Notes: generated from the letters alone by a model not told the origin. Positions 9,105-18,081 are shown, counted from the stretch's first letter. The stretch is 64,000 nt of DNA from Achromobacter sp. MFA1 R4 (GCF_900156745.1 NZ_LT707065.1:4278001-4342000); one strand, 5' to 3'. Translations and numbers: made by a program.

Positions 9105-9145
9105 CGCGCGCGTATCGGCCACATGGCGTGGCCGATACGCGCGCG
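9105..9145. terminator. Hairpin with 18-bp perfect arms between gabD and the IMPase gene
   Basis: Arms 9105-9122 and 9128-9145 (starting CGCGCGCGTATCGGCCAC) are perfectly complementary around a 5-base loop ATGGC. The hairpin begins 8 bases beyond the gabD stop in the direction of gabD transcription. No T-tract follows, so it may act as an mRNA 3'-end stabiliser or a Rho-linked terminator rather than a classic intrinsic terminator. Confidence 0.6.
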
Positions 9146-9152
9146 CCGGACA

Positions 9153-10622
9153 TCATGCGCCCAGGTCGACGCAGAGGTACTTGATCTCCAGGTACTCTTC
9201 GATGCCGTACTTGGAGCCTTCGCGGCCCAGGCCCGATTGCTTCACGCCGCCGAAGGGCCCGACCTCGTTGGAGATGAGGCCGGTGTTGATGCCGACGATG
9301 CCATATTCCAGCGCCTCGGACACGCGCCAGATGCGGGCGTAGTCGCGGGTGAAGAAGTAGGCGGCCAGGCCGAAGATGGTGTCGTTGGCCATGCCGATGA
9401 CTTCGTCTTCGGCGTCAAAGCGGAACAGCGGCGCCACCGGGCCGAAGGTCTCTTCGCTGGCAAAGCGCATGGACTGGGTCACGTCGCGCACGACGGTGGG
9501 TTCGAAGAACGTGCCGCCCTTGGCGTGCGGCTTGCCGCCGGCGATGACCTTGGCGCCGTTGGCCGTGGCGTCGGCGATGTGCTCCTGCACCTTTTCCACG
9601 GCGTTGCGGTCGATCAGCGGGCCCTGCGTCACGCCATCTTCAAAGCCGTCGCCCACCTTCATGGCGTTGACCTTGGCGACCAGGCGCTTGGCGACTTCTT
9701 CGTAGACGCCGGCCTGCACGTAGATGCGGTTGGCGCACACGCAGGTCTGGCCGGCGTTGCGGTACTTCGAGGCGAGGATGCCGTCGACCGCCTTGTCTAG
9801 GTCGGCATCGTCGAACACGATGAAGGGCGCGTTGCCGCCCAGTTCCAGCGACAGCTTCTTGATGGTGGGGGCGCATTGCTCCATCAGCGTGCGGCCGACT
9901 TCGGTGGAGCCGGTGAAGCTCAGCTTGCGCACGACGTCGCTTTCGCACAGGGCCGCGCCGATGTCGCGCGAGCTGCCGGTGATGACGTGGAACACGCCGG
10001 CCGGCACGCCGGCTTCCTCGGCCAGCACGGCCAGCGCCAGCGCGGTCAGCGGCGTCTGCTGCGCGGGCTTGACCACCATGGTGCAGCCGGCGGCCAGCGC
10101 GGGGCCGACCTTGCGGGTGATCATGGCGGCGGGGAAGTTCCAGGGCGTGATCGCGGCGGTGACGCCGATGGGCTGCTTGAGCGCCATCAGGCGCTGGCCG
10201 GCCTTGGGGCTTTGTAGGATGTCGCCGTCGATGCGCTTGGCTTCTTCGGCGAACCACTCCAGGAACGAGGCGGCGTAGGCGATTTCGCCCGCGGCTTCGG
10301 TGACGGGCTTGCCCTGTTCGGACGTCATGATGGCGGCCAGGTCCTGCTGGTTTTGCATCATGAGCTGCGCCCACTTCAGCAGGATCGCGGCGCGCTCCTT
10401 GCCGGTCTTGGCGCTCCAGGCGGGCAGCGCGGCCTGGGCGCTGGCGATGGCCTGCTCGGTTTCCTTGCGGCCCAGCTTGGGCACCGACACGATGGTCTTG
10501 CCGGTGGAGGGGTTGTCCACGGGAATGGATGCGCCGCCGTTGGCGCCTACCCACTTGCCGTCGATGTAGCAGGCGTCGCGCAGCAGGTCGGGACGCGAGA
10601 GGGGATGGGTCAATGCTGTCAT
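9153..10622 (-). CDS. gabD: NAD(P)-dependent succinate-semialdehyde dehydrogenase
   Basis: 489-residue aldehyde dehydrogenase oxidising succinate semialdehyde to succinate, the second step of GABA degradation. Shows ITPWNFPAAMITRK (cofactor binding), FTGSTEVGRTLM, the general-base segment LELGGNAPFIVFDDAD, the catalytic Cys in NAGQTCVCANRIYV, and ETFGPVAPLFRF. Length and order match GabD. It is downstream of gabT on the same strand, 145 bases apart, and GAGACTCC before the ATG supplies the ribosome site. Confidence 0.95.
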   Translation of the reverse strand: MTALTHPLSRPDLLRDACYIDGKWVGANGGASIPVDNPSTGKTIVSVPKLGRKETEQAIASAQAALPAWSAKTGKERAAILLKWAQLMMQNQQDLAAIMTSEQGKPVTEAAGEIAYAASFLEWFAEEAKRIDGDILQSPKAGQRLMALKQPIGVTAAITPWNFPAAMITRKVGPALAAGCTMVVKPAQQTPLTALALAVLAEEAGVPAGVFHVITGSSRDIGAALCESDVVRKLSFTGSTEVGRTLMEQCAPTIKKLSLELGGNAPFIVFDDADLDKAVDGILASKYRNAGQTCVCANRIYVQAGVYEEVAKRLVAKVNAMKVGDGFEDGVTQGPLIDRNAVEKVQEHIADATANGAKVIAGGKPHAKGGTFFEPTVVRDVTQSMRFASEETFGPVAPLFRFDAEDEVIGMANDTIFGLAAYFFTRDYARIWRVSEALEYGIVGINTGLISNEVGPFGGVKQSGLGREGSKYGIEEYLEIKYLCVDLGA

Positions 10623-10738
10623 GTCGGGAGTCTCCTTGAAAGGCGCGGCGGGCCAAGCGACTGCGGGCGCGGCAGGCGTGCGGCCTGGTTATCAAGCCGC
10701 CTTGCCTGCTACGCCCGCAATCGTTGTTCCTGCCGGCC

Positions 10739-10754
10739 GAATAACCGGTTATTC
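10739..10754. promoter_or_regulatory. 16-bp perfect palindrome between gabT and gabD
   Basis: GAATAACCGGTTATTC is fully symmetric and sits 13 bases after the gabT stop and about 117 bases before the gabD start. It could be an operator or an mRNA processing hairpin that sets gabD level separately from gabT. Confidence 0.4.
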
Positions 10755-10767
10755 AGGGCCTGTCGCC

Positions 10768-12030
10768 TCAGGCGGCCAGCGCCTCGGACAGGATGTCCAG
10801 CGCGCGTGCGAACTGGGCGTCGGGAATGGTCAAGGGATACAGGAAGCGCAGGACGTTCCCATACACACCGCAGCTTAGCAAAATCAGGCCTTTCTCGATG
10901 GCGCGCTGTTGCACGCGCTTGACCGCTTCGGCATCGGGCTTGCCGGCCGCGTCGTTCAGTTCCAGCGCCACCATCGACCCCAGACCGCGCACGTCGGCGA
11001 TGCCGGGCACCTTGCCACGCAGGCCTTCCAGGTGCGCGCGCAGCTTGTCGCCCAGCTGGGTGGCGCGTTCGCACAGTTTTTCCTCGGCGATCACGTCCAG
11101 CACGGCATGCGCGGCGGCGACCGCCAGCGGGTTGCCGGCGTAGGTGCCGCCCAGGCCGCCCGCGGCGGGGCCGTCCATCACGTCGGCGCGGCCGACCACG
11201 CCGGAGATCGGCAGGCCGCCGCCCAGGCTCTTGGCCATGGTGATGAGGTCGGCCTGCACGCTGTGGTGTTCCATGGCGAACAGCTTGCCGGTGCGGCCAA
11301 AGCCCGTCTGGACTTCGTCGGCGATCAGCAGGATGCCGTGTTCATCGCAGACCTTGCGCAGCGCCGTCATCAGTTCGGGCGGCGTGATGTTGAAGCCGCC
11401 TTCGCCCTGCACGGGCTCGATGATGATGGCCGCGACGCGCTTGGGATCGATGTCCACCTTGAACAGCAGGTCCAGCGCCTTGAGCGAATCGGCCACGCTG
11501 ATGGACTGCGTGGCGTTGGGGAACGGCACGTGATAGATGTCGCCGGGCATGGGACCGAACGACAGCTTGTAGGGGGCGACCTTGCCGGTCAGCGCCATGC
11601 CCAGCATCGTGCGGCCATGGAAGGAGCCCGAGAAGGCGATGACGCCGGAGCGGCCCGTGGCCGACCGGGCGATCTTGACGGCGTTTTCGACGGCTTCGAC
11701 GCCGGTCGTGAAGAAGGCGGTCTTCTTCAGGCCGTCGATGGGGGCCAGGCGGTTGATGCGCTCGGCCAGCGAGATGTAGCCTTCATACGGCACGATCTGG
11801 TAGGCCGTGTGCGTGAAGTTGTCCAGTTGCGCGGCGACCGCGGCTTTGACCTTCGGGTGCAGGTGGCCGGTGTTCAGGACGGCGATGCCGCCCGCGAAAT
11901 CGATGTATTCCTTGCCCTCGGCGTCCCACAGCGTGGCGTTTTCCGCGCGCACGGCATAGAAGTCGCACATGACGCCAACGCCGCGCGGCGTGGCCAGGGA
12001 ACGGCGGGTATTCAGATCCTGATTCTTCAT
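10768..12030 (-). CDS. gabT: 4-aminobutyrate--2-oxoglutarate aminotransferase
   Basis: 420-residue class III PLP-dependent aminotransferase converting GABA and 2-oxoglutarate to succinate semialdehyde and glutamate. Shows the PLP-proximal LLIADEVQTGFGRTGKLFA, the Schiff-base Lys in ITMAKSLGGGLPISGV, and GGTYAGNPLAVAAAHAVLD. Length matches GabT. It is divergent from the MocR regulator with a 96-base control region and precedes gabD, so the three genes make a self-contained GABA-use unit. Confidence 0.94.
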   Translation of the reverse strand: MKNQDLNTRRSLATPRGVGVMCDFYAVRAENATLWDAEGKEYIDFAGGIAVLNTGHLHPKVKAAVAAQLDNFTHTAYQIVPYEGYISLAERINRLAPIDGLKKTAFFTTGVEAVENAVKIARSATGRSGVIAFSGSFHGRTMLGMALTGKVAPYKLSFGPMPGDIYHVPFPNATQSISVADSLKALDLLFKVDIDPKRVAAIIIEPVQGEGGFNITPPELMTALRKVCDEHGILLIADEVQTGFGRTGKLFAMEHHSVQADLITMAKSLGGGLPISGVVGRADVMDGPAAGGLGGTYAGNPLAVAAAHAVLDVIAEEKLCERATQLGDKLRAHLEGLRGKVPGIADVRGLGSMVALELNDAAGKPDAEAVKRVQQRAIEKGLILLSCGVYGNVLRFLYPLTIPDAQFARALDILSEALAA

Positions 12031-12096
12031 CTCGGTCTCGATGAGAGTGATGGGCGGTAAAGCACCTATTTAATGCTACGATGGCCCCACTTGTGG

Positions 12097-12125
12097 GAAC
12101 CACTTTGATAAATCAGGTAGAACCA
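12097..12125. promoter_or_regulatory. Candidate MocR/GabR operator: GAACCA direct repeats
   Basis: Two GAACCA copies at 12097-12102 and 12120-12125 are 23 bp apart, about two helical turns, as expected for MocR dimers, which bind direct repeats. An inverted repeat CCCAC-TT-GTGGG (12086-12097) abuts the first copy. The site lies between gabT and the regulator gene and reaches the proposed TTG start of the latter. Confidence 0.5.
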
Positions 12126-12126
12126 A

Positions 12127-13644
12127 TTGCGGTCCATCGTCGGTGATCTGCTGCTGCTGCGTCTGGCCGACGGCGCCAGCGAGCCCATGAACAAGCGGCT
12201 GTACCACGGCATCCGCGAAGCCATCCTGGATGGATCCATTGCCGCCGACTCGCGCCTGCCCGCCACGCGCGACCTCGCGGCCGAGCTGGGCATCGCCCGC
12301 AACACCGTCGTCCACGTCTACAGCCAGCTTCTGGCCGAAGGCTATACCCGCAGCCGGCAGGGCAACGGCACCTTCGTCAACGCGTCGGTGCCCGATTCCT
12401 ACCTGGCCAGCGGCCGGCGCGCGCGCCAGGCGCAGCAGGCGCAGGCGCGTCCGGCCCTGTCGCCGCGCGGCGCGGCCATCGTGGACGGCGCGTCGGCCTC
12501 GCCCTACCAGTGGGGCGCCTTCATGCCGGGCGTGCCCGACCTGACCGAGTTCCCGCACAAGAAGTTCGGCCGCATCCACAGCGCGCTGTGGCGCAATCCG
12601 TCGCCGGACCTGCTGACCTATTCGTATGGCGGCGGCCTGCCCGCGCTGCGCGAGGCCCTGGCGCAGCATCTGGCGCTGACGCGCTCGATCGACTGCGACC
12701 CCGAGCAGATCATCATCACCGAAGGCTCCCACCAGGCCATCGACCTGACCACCCGCATCCTGGGCGAGGCGGGCGAGACCGCGTGGGTCGAAGACCCCGG
12801 TTACTGGGGCGCGCGCACCATCCTGCAGGCCAACGGCCTGCGCACCGTGCACCTGCCGGTGGACGAAGAGGGCATGCGCCTGCCCGATACCCCCGGCACG
12901 CCGCCGCGCTTCATCTTCGTGACGCCGTCGCACCAGTACCCGCTGGGGCCCGTCATGTCGCTGACGCGCCGGCGCCAGTTGCTGGCGGTGGCGCGCCAGA
13001 GCGCAAGCTGGATCATCGAAGACGACTACGACAGCGAATTCCGCTTCTCGGGCCGGCCGATCGCCTCGCTGCTGGGCCTGGAGCCCGACGCCCCGGTGAT
13101 CTACATGGGCACCTTCAGCAAGACGCTGTACCCGGGCCTGCGCGTGGGTTACCTGGTGCTGCCCAAGGCCCTGACGGCGGCGTTCCAGGCCGCGCACGCG
13201 GAGCTGTACCGGGAAGGGCACCTGATGACGCACGCGGCGCTGGCGACCTTCATTTCCGAAGGCCATTACGCGGCCCACATCCGCCGCATGCGCATGCTGT
13301 ACGGGCGCCGCCGCGCCATGCTGGTCAACCTGATCGAACGGCGGCTGGGGTCGGACTGGCTGCACCGCGACGCCAGCATGGCTGGCCTGCACCTGGTGCT
13401 GACGCTGCCGCCGGACATGGACGACCTGCGCGTGGTGGAGGTGGCGCGCAGCAAGGGCGTGCTGACGCGGGCGCTGTCGCGCTACTACGTCAACGACGAG
13501 GGGCGGCGGCCGGGCCTGCTGCTGGGCTACGCCTGCGTCCCCGAGCACGACATCGCGCGCAAATTCGAGGTGCTGTTGGAAAGTCTGGCGGAAGTGGCGC
13601 GAAAGCCAGCGCTGGCCGCGGCGATGGGTGCGACCGGTGTCTGA
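12127..13644 (+). CDS. MocR/GabR-type PLP-dependent transcriptional regulator
   Basis: 505-residue fusion of an N-terminal GntR-type winged helix (residues about 20-85, RLPATRDLAAELGIARNTVVHVYSQL) and a C-terminal class I aminotransferase fold (about 120-490). The PLP-binding Lys is in YMGTFSKTLYPGLRVGY and the DDYDSEFRF segment gives the Asp that contacts the ring. Family members sense PLP with amino acids or GABA. Divergence from gabT makes gabTD the likely target. The first in-frame start is TTG at 12127, but a GAACCA half-site ends one base before it, so ATG at 12187 (MNKRLYHG) is a real alternative. The stop codon lies inside the dispersed GGTGTCTGAC repeat. Confidence 0.88.
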   Translation: MRSIVGDLLLLRLADGASEPMNKRLYHGIREAILDGSIAADSRLPATRDLAAELGIARNTVVHVYSQLLAEGYTRSRQGNGTFVNASVPDSYLASGRRARQAQQAQARPALSPRGAAIVDGASASPYQWGAFMPGVPDLTEFPHKKFGRIHSALWRNPSPDLLTYSYGGGLPALREALAQHLALTRSIDCDPEQIIITEGSHQAIDLTTRILGEAGETAWVEDPGYWGARTILQANGLRTVHLPVDEEGMRLPDTPGTPPRFIFVTPSHQYPLGPVMSLTRRRQLLAVARQSASWIIEDDYDSEFRFSGRPIASLLGLEPDAPVIYMGTFSKTLYPGLRVGYLVLPKALTAAFQAAHAELYREGHLMTHAALATFISEGHYAAHIRRMRMLYGRRRAMLVNLIERRLGSDWLHRDASMAGLHLVLTLPPDMDDLRVVEVARSKGVLTRALSRYYVNDEGRRPGLLLGYACVPEHDIARKFEVLLESLAEVARKPALAAAMGATGV

Positions 13645-13698
13645 CCCCCTTGTGGCACCGGCGTGGATTGAAGATGGGCTCTGCGGGTGTCAGACACC
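13636..13698. repeat. Two copies of the GGTGTC-N-GACACC palindrome at a convergent gene end
   Basis: GGTGTCTGACC (13636-13646, containing the regulator's TGA stop) is a half-degenerate copy, and GGTGTCAGACACC (13686-13698) is a perfect one. They bracket the gap between two converging genes. The same element recurs at 17980-18004 and 32134-32152. Confidence 0.7.
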
Positions 13699-13712
13699 TA
13701 CCTAATGCCCGG

Positions 13713-14627
13713 CTACACGCCTGGCAGCCGCAGCGCCGACGCGAAGGCCGCGGCGTTGCGCATGCCCTGGTCTTCGAAGTTGGTGTTGAACACGGCGTGC
13801 GCCTGGGCCGACTGTGACGCCAGCCGGGTGAACCGGGCCACCAGTTCGGCCAGCTCTTCTTCCGAGTATTCGTACTGGAATCGTCCCGACGACGCCGGAC
13901 CCGACGCGTTCCAGGTCGCCGCGTTGCGCCCGTGCAGCCGCAGCAGCGTCAGATCCGGATGCGTGCTTTCCCAGACGGCGGGCACGGTGTTGTCAAAGCC
14001 TTGCGGTGCGTCCACGACCGTATGCACCACGCCCAGGTCGCGTTCGAAGGCCAGCGTGTCCGCGGTGGCGGCGGGACTGTCGAACCAGCTGCGGTGCCGG
14101 AATTCCACGGAGACCAGATGCTCCTGCATGCGCCGCGCGCAGTCCGCCACGCGCGCCTTGCCGCGGGCATCGCGCCGGATCCAGGGCGGAAACTGGAAAT
14201 GCACCGCGCCCAGCTTGCCCGGCAGCCGCAGCGGCTCCAGCGCGAGCTGGTAGCGCCGCCAGAGTTCGTCACGCAGGTCGGGCGGCAGTTGGTCGTGGTA
14301 GAGCACCGGCTCCGGCCAGTCCGCCAGCTCGCGCCGGATGTCGCCGGGCAGGGCCGAAAGCGGCGTCTGGTGGCCGGTGAACAGCCGGAAGGCCTTGATG
14401 TTGAAGACAAAGTCGTCCGGCGTCCGGGTGGCCCACAGGTAGGCGTTTTCCGGCGTGGGCAGCGCGTAAAAGCTGGAATCGACCTCCGCCAGCGAAAAGC
14501 GCGACGCGTAAAAGCGCAGCCGCGCGTCGGCGCTGCGCGCCTCGGGGGGATAGAAGCGGCGCGAGGCCAGCAGGGTGGGGTCGGTCCAGGAGGCGGTGCC
14601 GGTCAGGATGCGGGGGAAATCAGCCAT
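13713..14627 (-). CDS. DUF72 (YecE-like) protein
   Basis: 304-residue TIM-barrel-like protein of the DUF72 family, function unknown. Recognisable from ILTGTASWTDPTLL at the N-terminus, the YASRFSLAEVDSSFYALP segment, FNIKAFRLFTGH, GAVHFQFPPW and VSVEFRHRSWFD. The ATG at 14627 is preferred to an upstream in-frame one at 14657 because the conserved part starts at once after it and the upstream one crowds the LexA box. It is divergent from a helicase, sharing an SOS-type operator, so DNA damage may induce it (inference). Confidence 0.85.
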   Translation of the reverse strand: MADFPRILTGTASWTDPTLLASRRFYPPEARSADARLRFYASRFSLAEVDSSFYALPTPENAYLWATRTPDDFVFNIKAFRLFTGHQTPLSALPGDIRRELADWPEPVLYHDQLPPDLRDELWRRYQLALEPLRLPGKLGAVHFQFPPWIRRDARGKARVADCARRMQEHLVSVEFRHRSWFDSPAATADTLAFERDLGVVHTVVDAPQGFDNTVPAVWESTHPDLTLLRLHGRNAATWNASGPASSGRFQYEYSEEELAELVARFTRLASQSAQAHAVFNTNFEDQGMRNAAAFASALRLPGV

Positions 14628-14662
14628 GGCGCCGGGGCGTATCAGACGAAAATCCAAAATTT

Positions 14663-14678
14663 CTGTATAAATATACAG
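14663..14678. promoter_or_regulatory. LexA (SOS) box
   Basis: CTGTATAAATATACAG matches the LexA consensus CTGT-N8-ACAG exactly, with an AT-rich centre that also provides a TATAAA -10-like hexamer. It is 65 bases before the helicase ATG and 35 bases before the DUF72 ATG, so it could repress both divergent genes. Confidence 0.85.
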
Positions 14679-14743
14679 TGTTCATCCGGAGCCAGACCCT
14701 GGCTCCTTCCTTTTTTGCGGCCGTAGCGCTGCGGCACCGCGAC

Positions 14744-16873
14744 ATGCCAGACCAAGCTCATCTCACCGAATCCTCCGACAACGAACGGCCCGCCGGCCGC
14801 CCGGCCGAACGTCCCGACCCGCTGGCCGACCTGAACCCCGCCCAGCGCGAGGCGGCCGAGTTCGGCGTGGCCGGCGCGCCGGGCGATGACGGCCCCTTGC
14901 TCGTGATCGCGGGGGCGGGGTCCGGCAAGACCAACACGCTGGCCCACCGCGTCGCGCACCTCATCCTGAACGGCGCGGATCCGCAGCGCATGCTGCTCCT
15001 GACCTTCTCGCGCCGCGCGGCGCTGGAAATGGAACGGCGCGTGGGCTCGGTGCTGCAGCGGGTGATGAACCTGCGGTCCTCGCAGCAGGCGCCGTCGCTG
15101 CCGTGGGCGGGCACCTTCCACGCGATCGGTGCGCGGCTGCTGCGCGATTGCGCGCAGCGCATCGGCCTGTCCGAGGCCTTCACCATCCACGACCGCGGCG
15201 ACGCCGAGGACCTGATGGGCATGGTGCGCCATGAACTGGGGCTGTCCTCCACCAAGTCGCGCTTTCCGCTCAAGGGCACGTGCCTGGCCATCTATTCGCG
15301 GGTGGTGAACAGCCAGACGCCGGTGGGCGACGTGCTCAAGACCGCCTTTCCGTGGTGCGCCCAATGGGAAGACGAACTGAAGACCCTGTTCCGCGCGTAC
15401 GTCGCGGCCAAGCAGGACCAGCAGGTGCTGGACTACGACGATCTGCTGCTCTATTGGTCCGAAATGATGTCGGACCCGGAAATCGCGGGCGACGTGGGCG
15501 CGCGCTTCGATCACGTCCTGGTGGACGAATACCAGGACACGAACCGCCTGCAGTCCGCCATCCTGCTGGCCATGAAGCCCGACGGCCGCGGCCTGACGGT
15601 GGTGGGCGACGATGCCCAGTCCATCTATTCCTTCCGCGCGGCCACGGTGCGCAACATCCTGGACTTTCCCAACCAGTTTCCCGCGCCCGCGCGCGTCATC
15701 ACGCTGGATCGCAACTATCGCTCCACCCAGCCCATCCTGACCGCGTCCAACGCCGTGATCGCGCAGGCGACCGAACGCTACGCCAAGGACCTGTGGACCG
15801 ACCGCAAATCCTCGCAGCTTCCCGAGCTGGTGACGGTCAGCGACGAAGCCGGGCAGGCGCGCTGGGTGGCCGACCAGGTGCTGGCCCAGCGCGAGGGCGG
15901 CGCCACGCTCAAGTCGCAGGCGGCGCTGTTTCGCACCGCCAGCCACAGCGCCGCGCTGGAACTGGAGCTGACCCGCCGCAACATCCCCTTCGTCAAGTTC
16001 GGCGGCTTGCGTTTCCTGGAAGCGGCGCACGTCAAGGACCTGCTGTCGATCCTGCGCTGGGCCGAGAACCCGCGCGGCCGCATGGCGGGCTTCCGGGTCG
16101 CGCAGCTGATGCCCGGCATCGGGCCGGCCACGGCCGGCAAGCTGATGGACGCGATGTCCGCGTCCGCCGAACCGCTGCGCACGCTGCGCGAATTCAAGCC
16201 GGGGGCGGCAGCCCAGGAAGAGTGGGGCGCGTTTGCCGACACGTACGCCGCGCTGTGCGACCCGACGTTGAAGTGGCCCGCCGACGTGGACCTGGCCTTG
16301 CGCTGGTACAGCGGCCAGCTCGAACGCCTGTACGACGATGCGCGGGTGCGCAAGACCGACCTGGACCAGCTCGTGCGCATCGCCTCGGGCTATCCGTCGC
16401 GCGAGCGCTTTCTGACCGAGCTGACGCTGGACCCGCCCGACGCCACCAGCGACGAATCCGGCGCACCGCTGCGCGACGAGGACTACATGATCCTGTCCAC
16501 CATCCATTCCGCCAAGGGCCAGGAATGGAAGGCGGTCTACGTGCTGAACGTGGTGGACGGCTGCATTCCGTCCGACATGAGCACCGGCACCGCCGACGAG
16601 ATCGAAGAAGAGCGCCGGCTGCTGTACGTGGCCATGACGCGGGCCAGGGAACGGCTGCAGCTGGTCGTGCCGCAGCGCTTCTACGTGCACCAGCAGACCG
16701 GCATGGGCGACCGCCACGTCTACGGGTCGCGCACGCGCTTCATCACCAACGCCATGCTGCCGCTCTTTGACCACCTGCCCAAGCTGCCCGACCTGCCCCC
16801 CGGGCGGGCCGAACCGCGCGAACCGCAGGCCCCGCGCATCGACGTGGCCAAACGGGTGCGCAACCTCTTCTGA
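14744..16873 (+). CDS. UvrD/Rep/PcrA-family superfamily 1 DNA helicase
   Basis: 709-residue ATP-dependent 3'-5' helicase for DNA repair or replication restart. The SF1A motifs occur in order: Q-motif LNPAQREAAEF, Walker A AGAGSGKTNTLAHR, LTFSRRAALEM, Walker B LVDEYQDTN, VVGDDAQSIYSFRAA, LDRNYRSTQPIL, STIHSAKGQEWKAVYV and LLYVAMTRARERL. It is longer than Rep and similar to UvrD; the spread between motifs is typical. The frame is open back to 14678, inside the LexA box, so I take the ATG at 14744. The perfect LexA box upstream indicates SOS induction. The exact orthology (UvrD, Rep or a third paralogue) is not settled. Confidence 0.9.
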   Translation: MPDQAHLTESSDNERPAGRPAERPDPLADLNPAQREAAEFGVAGAPGDDGPLLVIAGAGSGKTNTLAHRVAHLILNGADPQRMLLLTFSRRAALEMERRVGSVLQRVMNLRSSQQAPSLPWAGTFHAIGARLLRDCAQRIGLSEAFTIHDRGDAEDLMGMVRHELGLSSTKSRFPLKGTCLAIYSRVVNSQTPVGDVLKTAFPWCAQWEDELKTLFRAYVAAKQDQQVLDYDDLLLYWSEMMSDPEIAGDVGARFDHVLVDEYQDTNRLQSAILLAMKPDGRGLTVVGDDAQSIYSFRAATVRNILDFPNQFPAPARVITLDRNYRSTQPILTASNAVIAQATERYAKDLWTDRKSSQLPELVTVSDEAGQARWVADQVLAQREGGATLKSQAALFRTASHSAALELELTRRNIPFVKFGGLRFLEAAHVKDLLSILRWAENPRGRMAGFRVAQLMPGIGPATAGKLMDAMSASAEPLRTLREFKPGAAAQEEWGAFADTYAALCDPTLKWPADVDLALRWYSGQLERLYDDARVRKTDLDQLVRIASGYPSRERFLTELTLDPPDATSDESGAPLRDEDYMILSTIHSAKGQEWKAVYVLNVVDGCIPSDMSTGTADEIEEERRLLYVAMTRARERLQLVVPQRFYVHQQTGMGDRHVYGSRTRFITNAMLPLFDHLPKLPDLPPGRAEPREPQAPRIDVAKRVRNLF

Positions 16874-16957
16874 ACCCGCGGTCCGCGGGCGGGCTGGGCT
16901 ATCATCGGCCGATCAACACATGCTATGCGGCAGGGATCGATTTGTCCGAGGATGTCT

Positions 16958-17968
16958 ATGTCTATTGAAGAGCAGCCCGCCGACGCGCCCAAGGGCGAAG
17001 TGGTGGCGTCGATCGCCTACGTGAACGGACGGCGTGACCGCGAAGTTCCCATCGAACAAGCCGGCCAGTACGTCAGCCAGCGGCAGGGGCAGAGCATGCT
17101 GTGGATCGGCCTGCGCAATCCCCATCCGGACACGCTGGCCAAGGTGGCGCGCGAGCTGGGCGCCTGTGACAAGAACCAGGAAGAAATGCTGGAAGCGCAC
17201 CGGCGCCCGAAGATCATCGACTACGGCAACATGATCCTGATCGTCGCCGCCACGGTCGAGGTCGAGGCCGAGCGCCCCATCTTCGGCGAGACGCAGTTCC
17301 TCATCGGCGACGGCTTCCTGGTCACGGTGCGGCGCGGCGCGACCGCCGGCCACAGCCCCTTGCGCGAGCGCCTGGAGGCCTCGCCCGACCTGCTCAAGCG
17401 CGGCAGCGACTACGTGGCGTCCGAACTGCTGGACTGGCTGGTGGACCGCTATGTCGCGGCGGCGGTCAAGATCGAAAGCGTGGTCGAAGGCGCGGAGCAG
17501 AAGCTGCTGATCCGCGGCGCGAAGGACGCCGACATCCGCAGGCTGTACCGGCAGCGCCGGGACCTCCTGCGCATCCACACCGTCGTGTCGCCGCTGGCCG
17601 AGATCTGCCGCCGGCTGGCGCGCGTGGAGATGTCCGCCGTCGATGAACACGCGCGGCCTTATTTTGGCGAAGTGGCCGACCGCGTGCTGCGCGTGGACGA
17701 GCTGTTCAATTCGCTGCGCGAGTCGCTGGCCTTCGCATTCGAAGCCAGCCTGATGATCGGGCAGGCCGCGCAGAACGACACGACGCGCAAGCTGGCGTCC
17801 TGGGCCGCCATCCTGGCGGTGCCCACCGCCATCGCCGGCATCTACGGCATGAATTTCGAGTTCATGCCCGAACTGAAGTCGCCGTGGGGGTATCCCATCA
17901 CGCTGGGCGTGATCGCGTCGGTATGCTCGGTGCTGTATTGGCGGTTCCGGAAATCCGGCTGGCTTTGA
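16958..17968 (+). CDS. corA: CorA-family magnesium/divalent cation channel
   Basis: 336-residue inner-membrane Mg (Co, Ni) transporter. A large cytoplasmic N-terminal funnel with a long helical stalk leads to two C-terminal membrane helices separated by the pore motif YGMNFEFMPEL, and the protein ends soon after the second helix with WRFRKSGWL. GMN favours CorA over ZntB. Possible starts are 16925, 16952 and 16958; GAGG lies directly against 16952 but at proper distance from 16958, so the latter is used. It is 84 bases after the helicase and probably separately expressed; a GC hairpin CCCGCG-GTC-CGCGGG lies at 16875-16889. Confidence 0.9.
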   Translation: MSIEEQPADAPKGEVVASIAYVNGRRDREVPIEQAGQYVSQRQGQSMLWIGLRNPHPDTLAKVARELGACDKNQEEMLEAHRRPKIIDYGNMILIVAATVEVEAERPIFGETQFLIGDGFLVTVRRGATAGHSPLRERLEASPDLLKRGSDYVASELLDWLVDRYVAAAVKIESVVEGAEQKLLIRGAKDADIRRLYRQRRDLLRIHTVVSPLAEICRRLARVEMSAVDEHARPYFGEVADRVLRVDELFNSLRESLAFAFEASLMIGQAAQNDTTRKLASWAAILAVPTAIAGIYGMNFEFMPELKSPWGYPITLGVIASVCSVLYWRFRKSGWL

Positions 17969-17979
17969 GTCTCTCTCCC

Positions 17980-18004
17980 GGTGTCTGACCCGGTGTCTGA
18001 CGCC
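17980..18004. repeat. Tandem GGTGTCTGAC repeat elements after corA
   Basis: GGTGTCTGACC (17980-17990) and GGTGTCTGACGCC (17992-18004) are two adjacent copies of the dispersed palindromic element, 11 bases after the corA stop. Confidence 0.7.
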
Positions 18005-18081
18005 CCGAACGTCACGGTGCCCCCGATACCGCAGCCGGCTTGTGGCAAACTCCCTGCGTTCTTGAATATGGAGTCCGGCCG

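Noticed and set aside
14642-16774. 710-codon minus-strand frame opposite the helicase
   Set aside because: Helicase motifs on the plus strand are complete; the reverse frame has none and would run through the LexA box.
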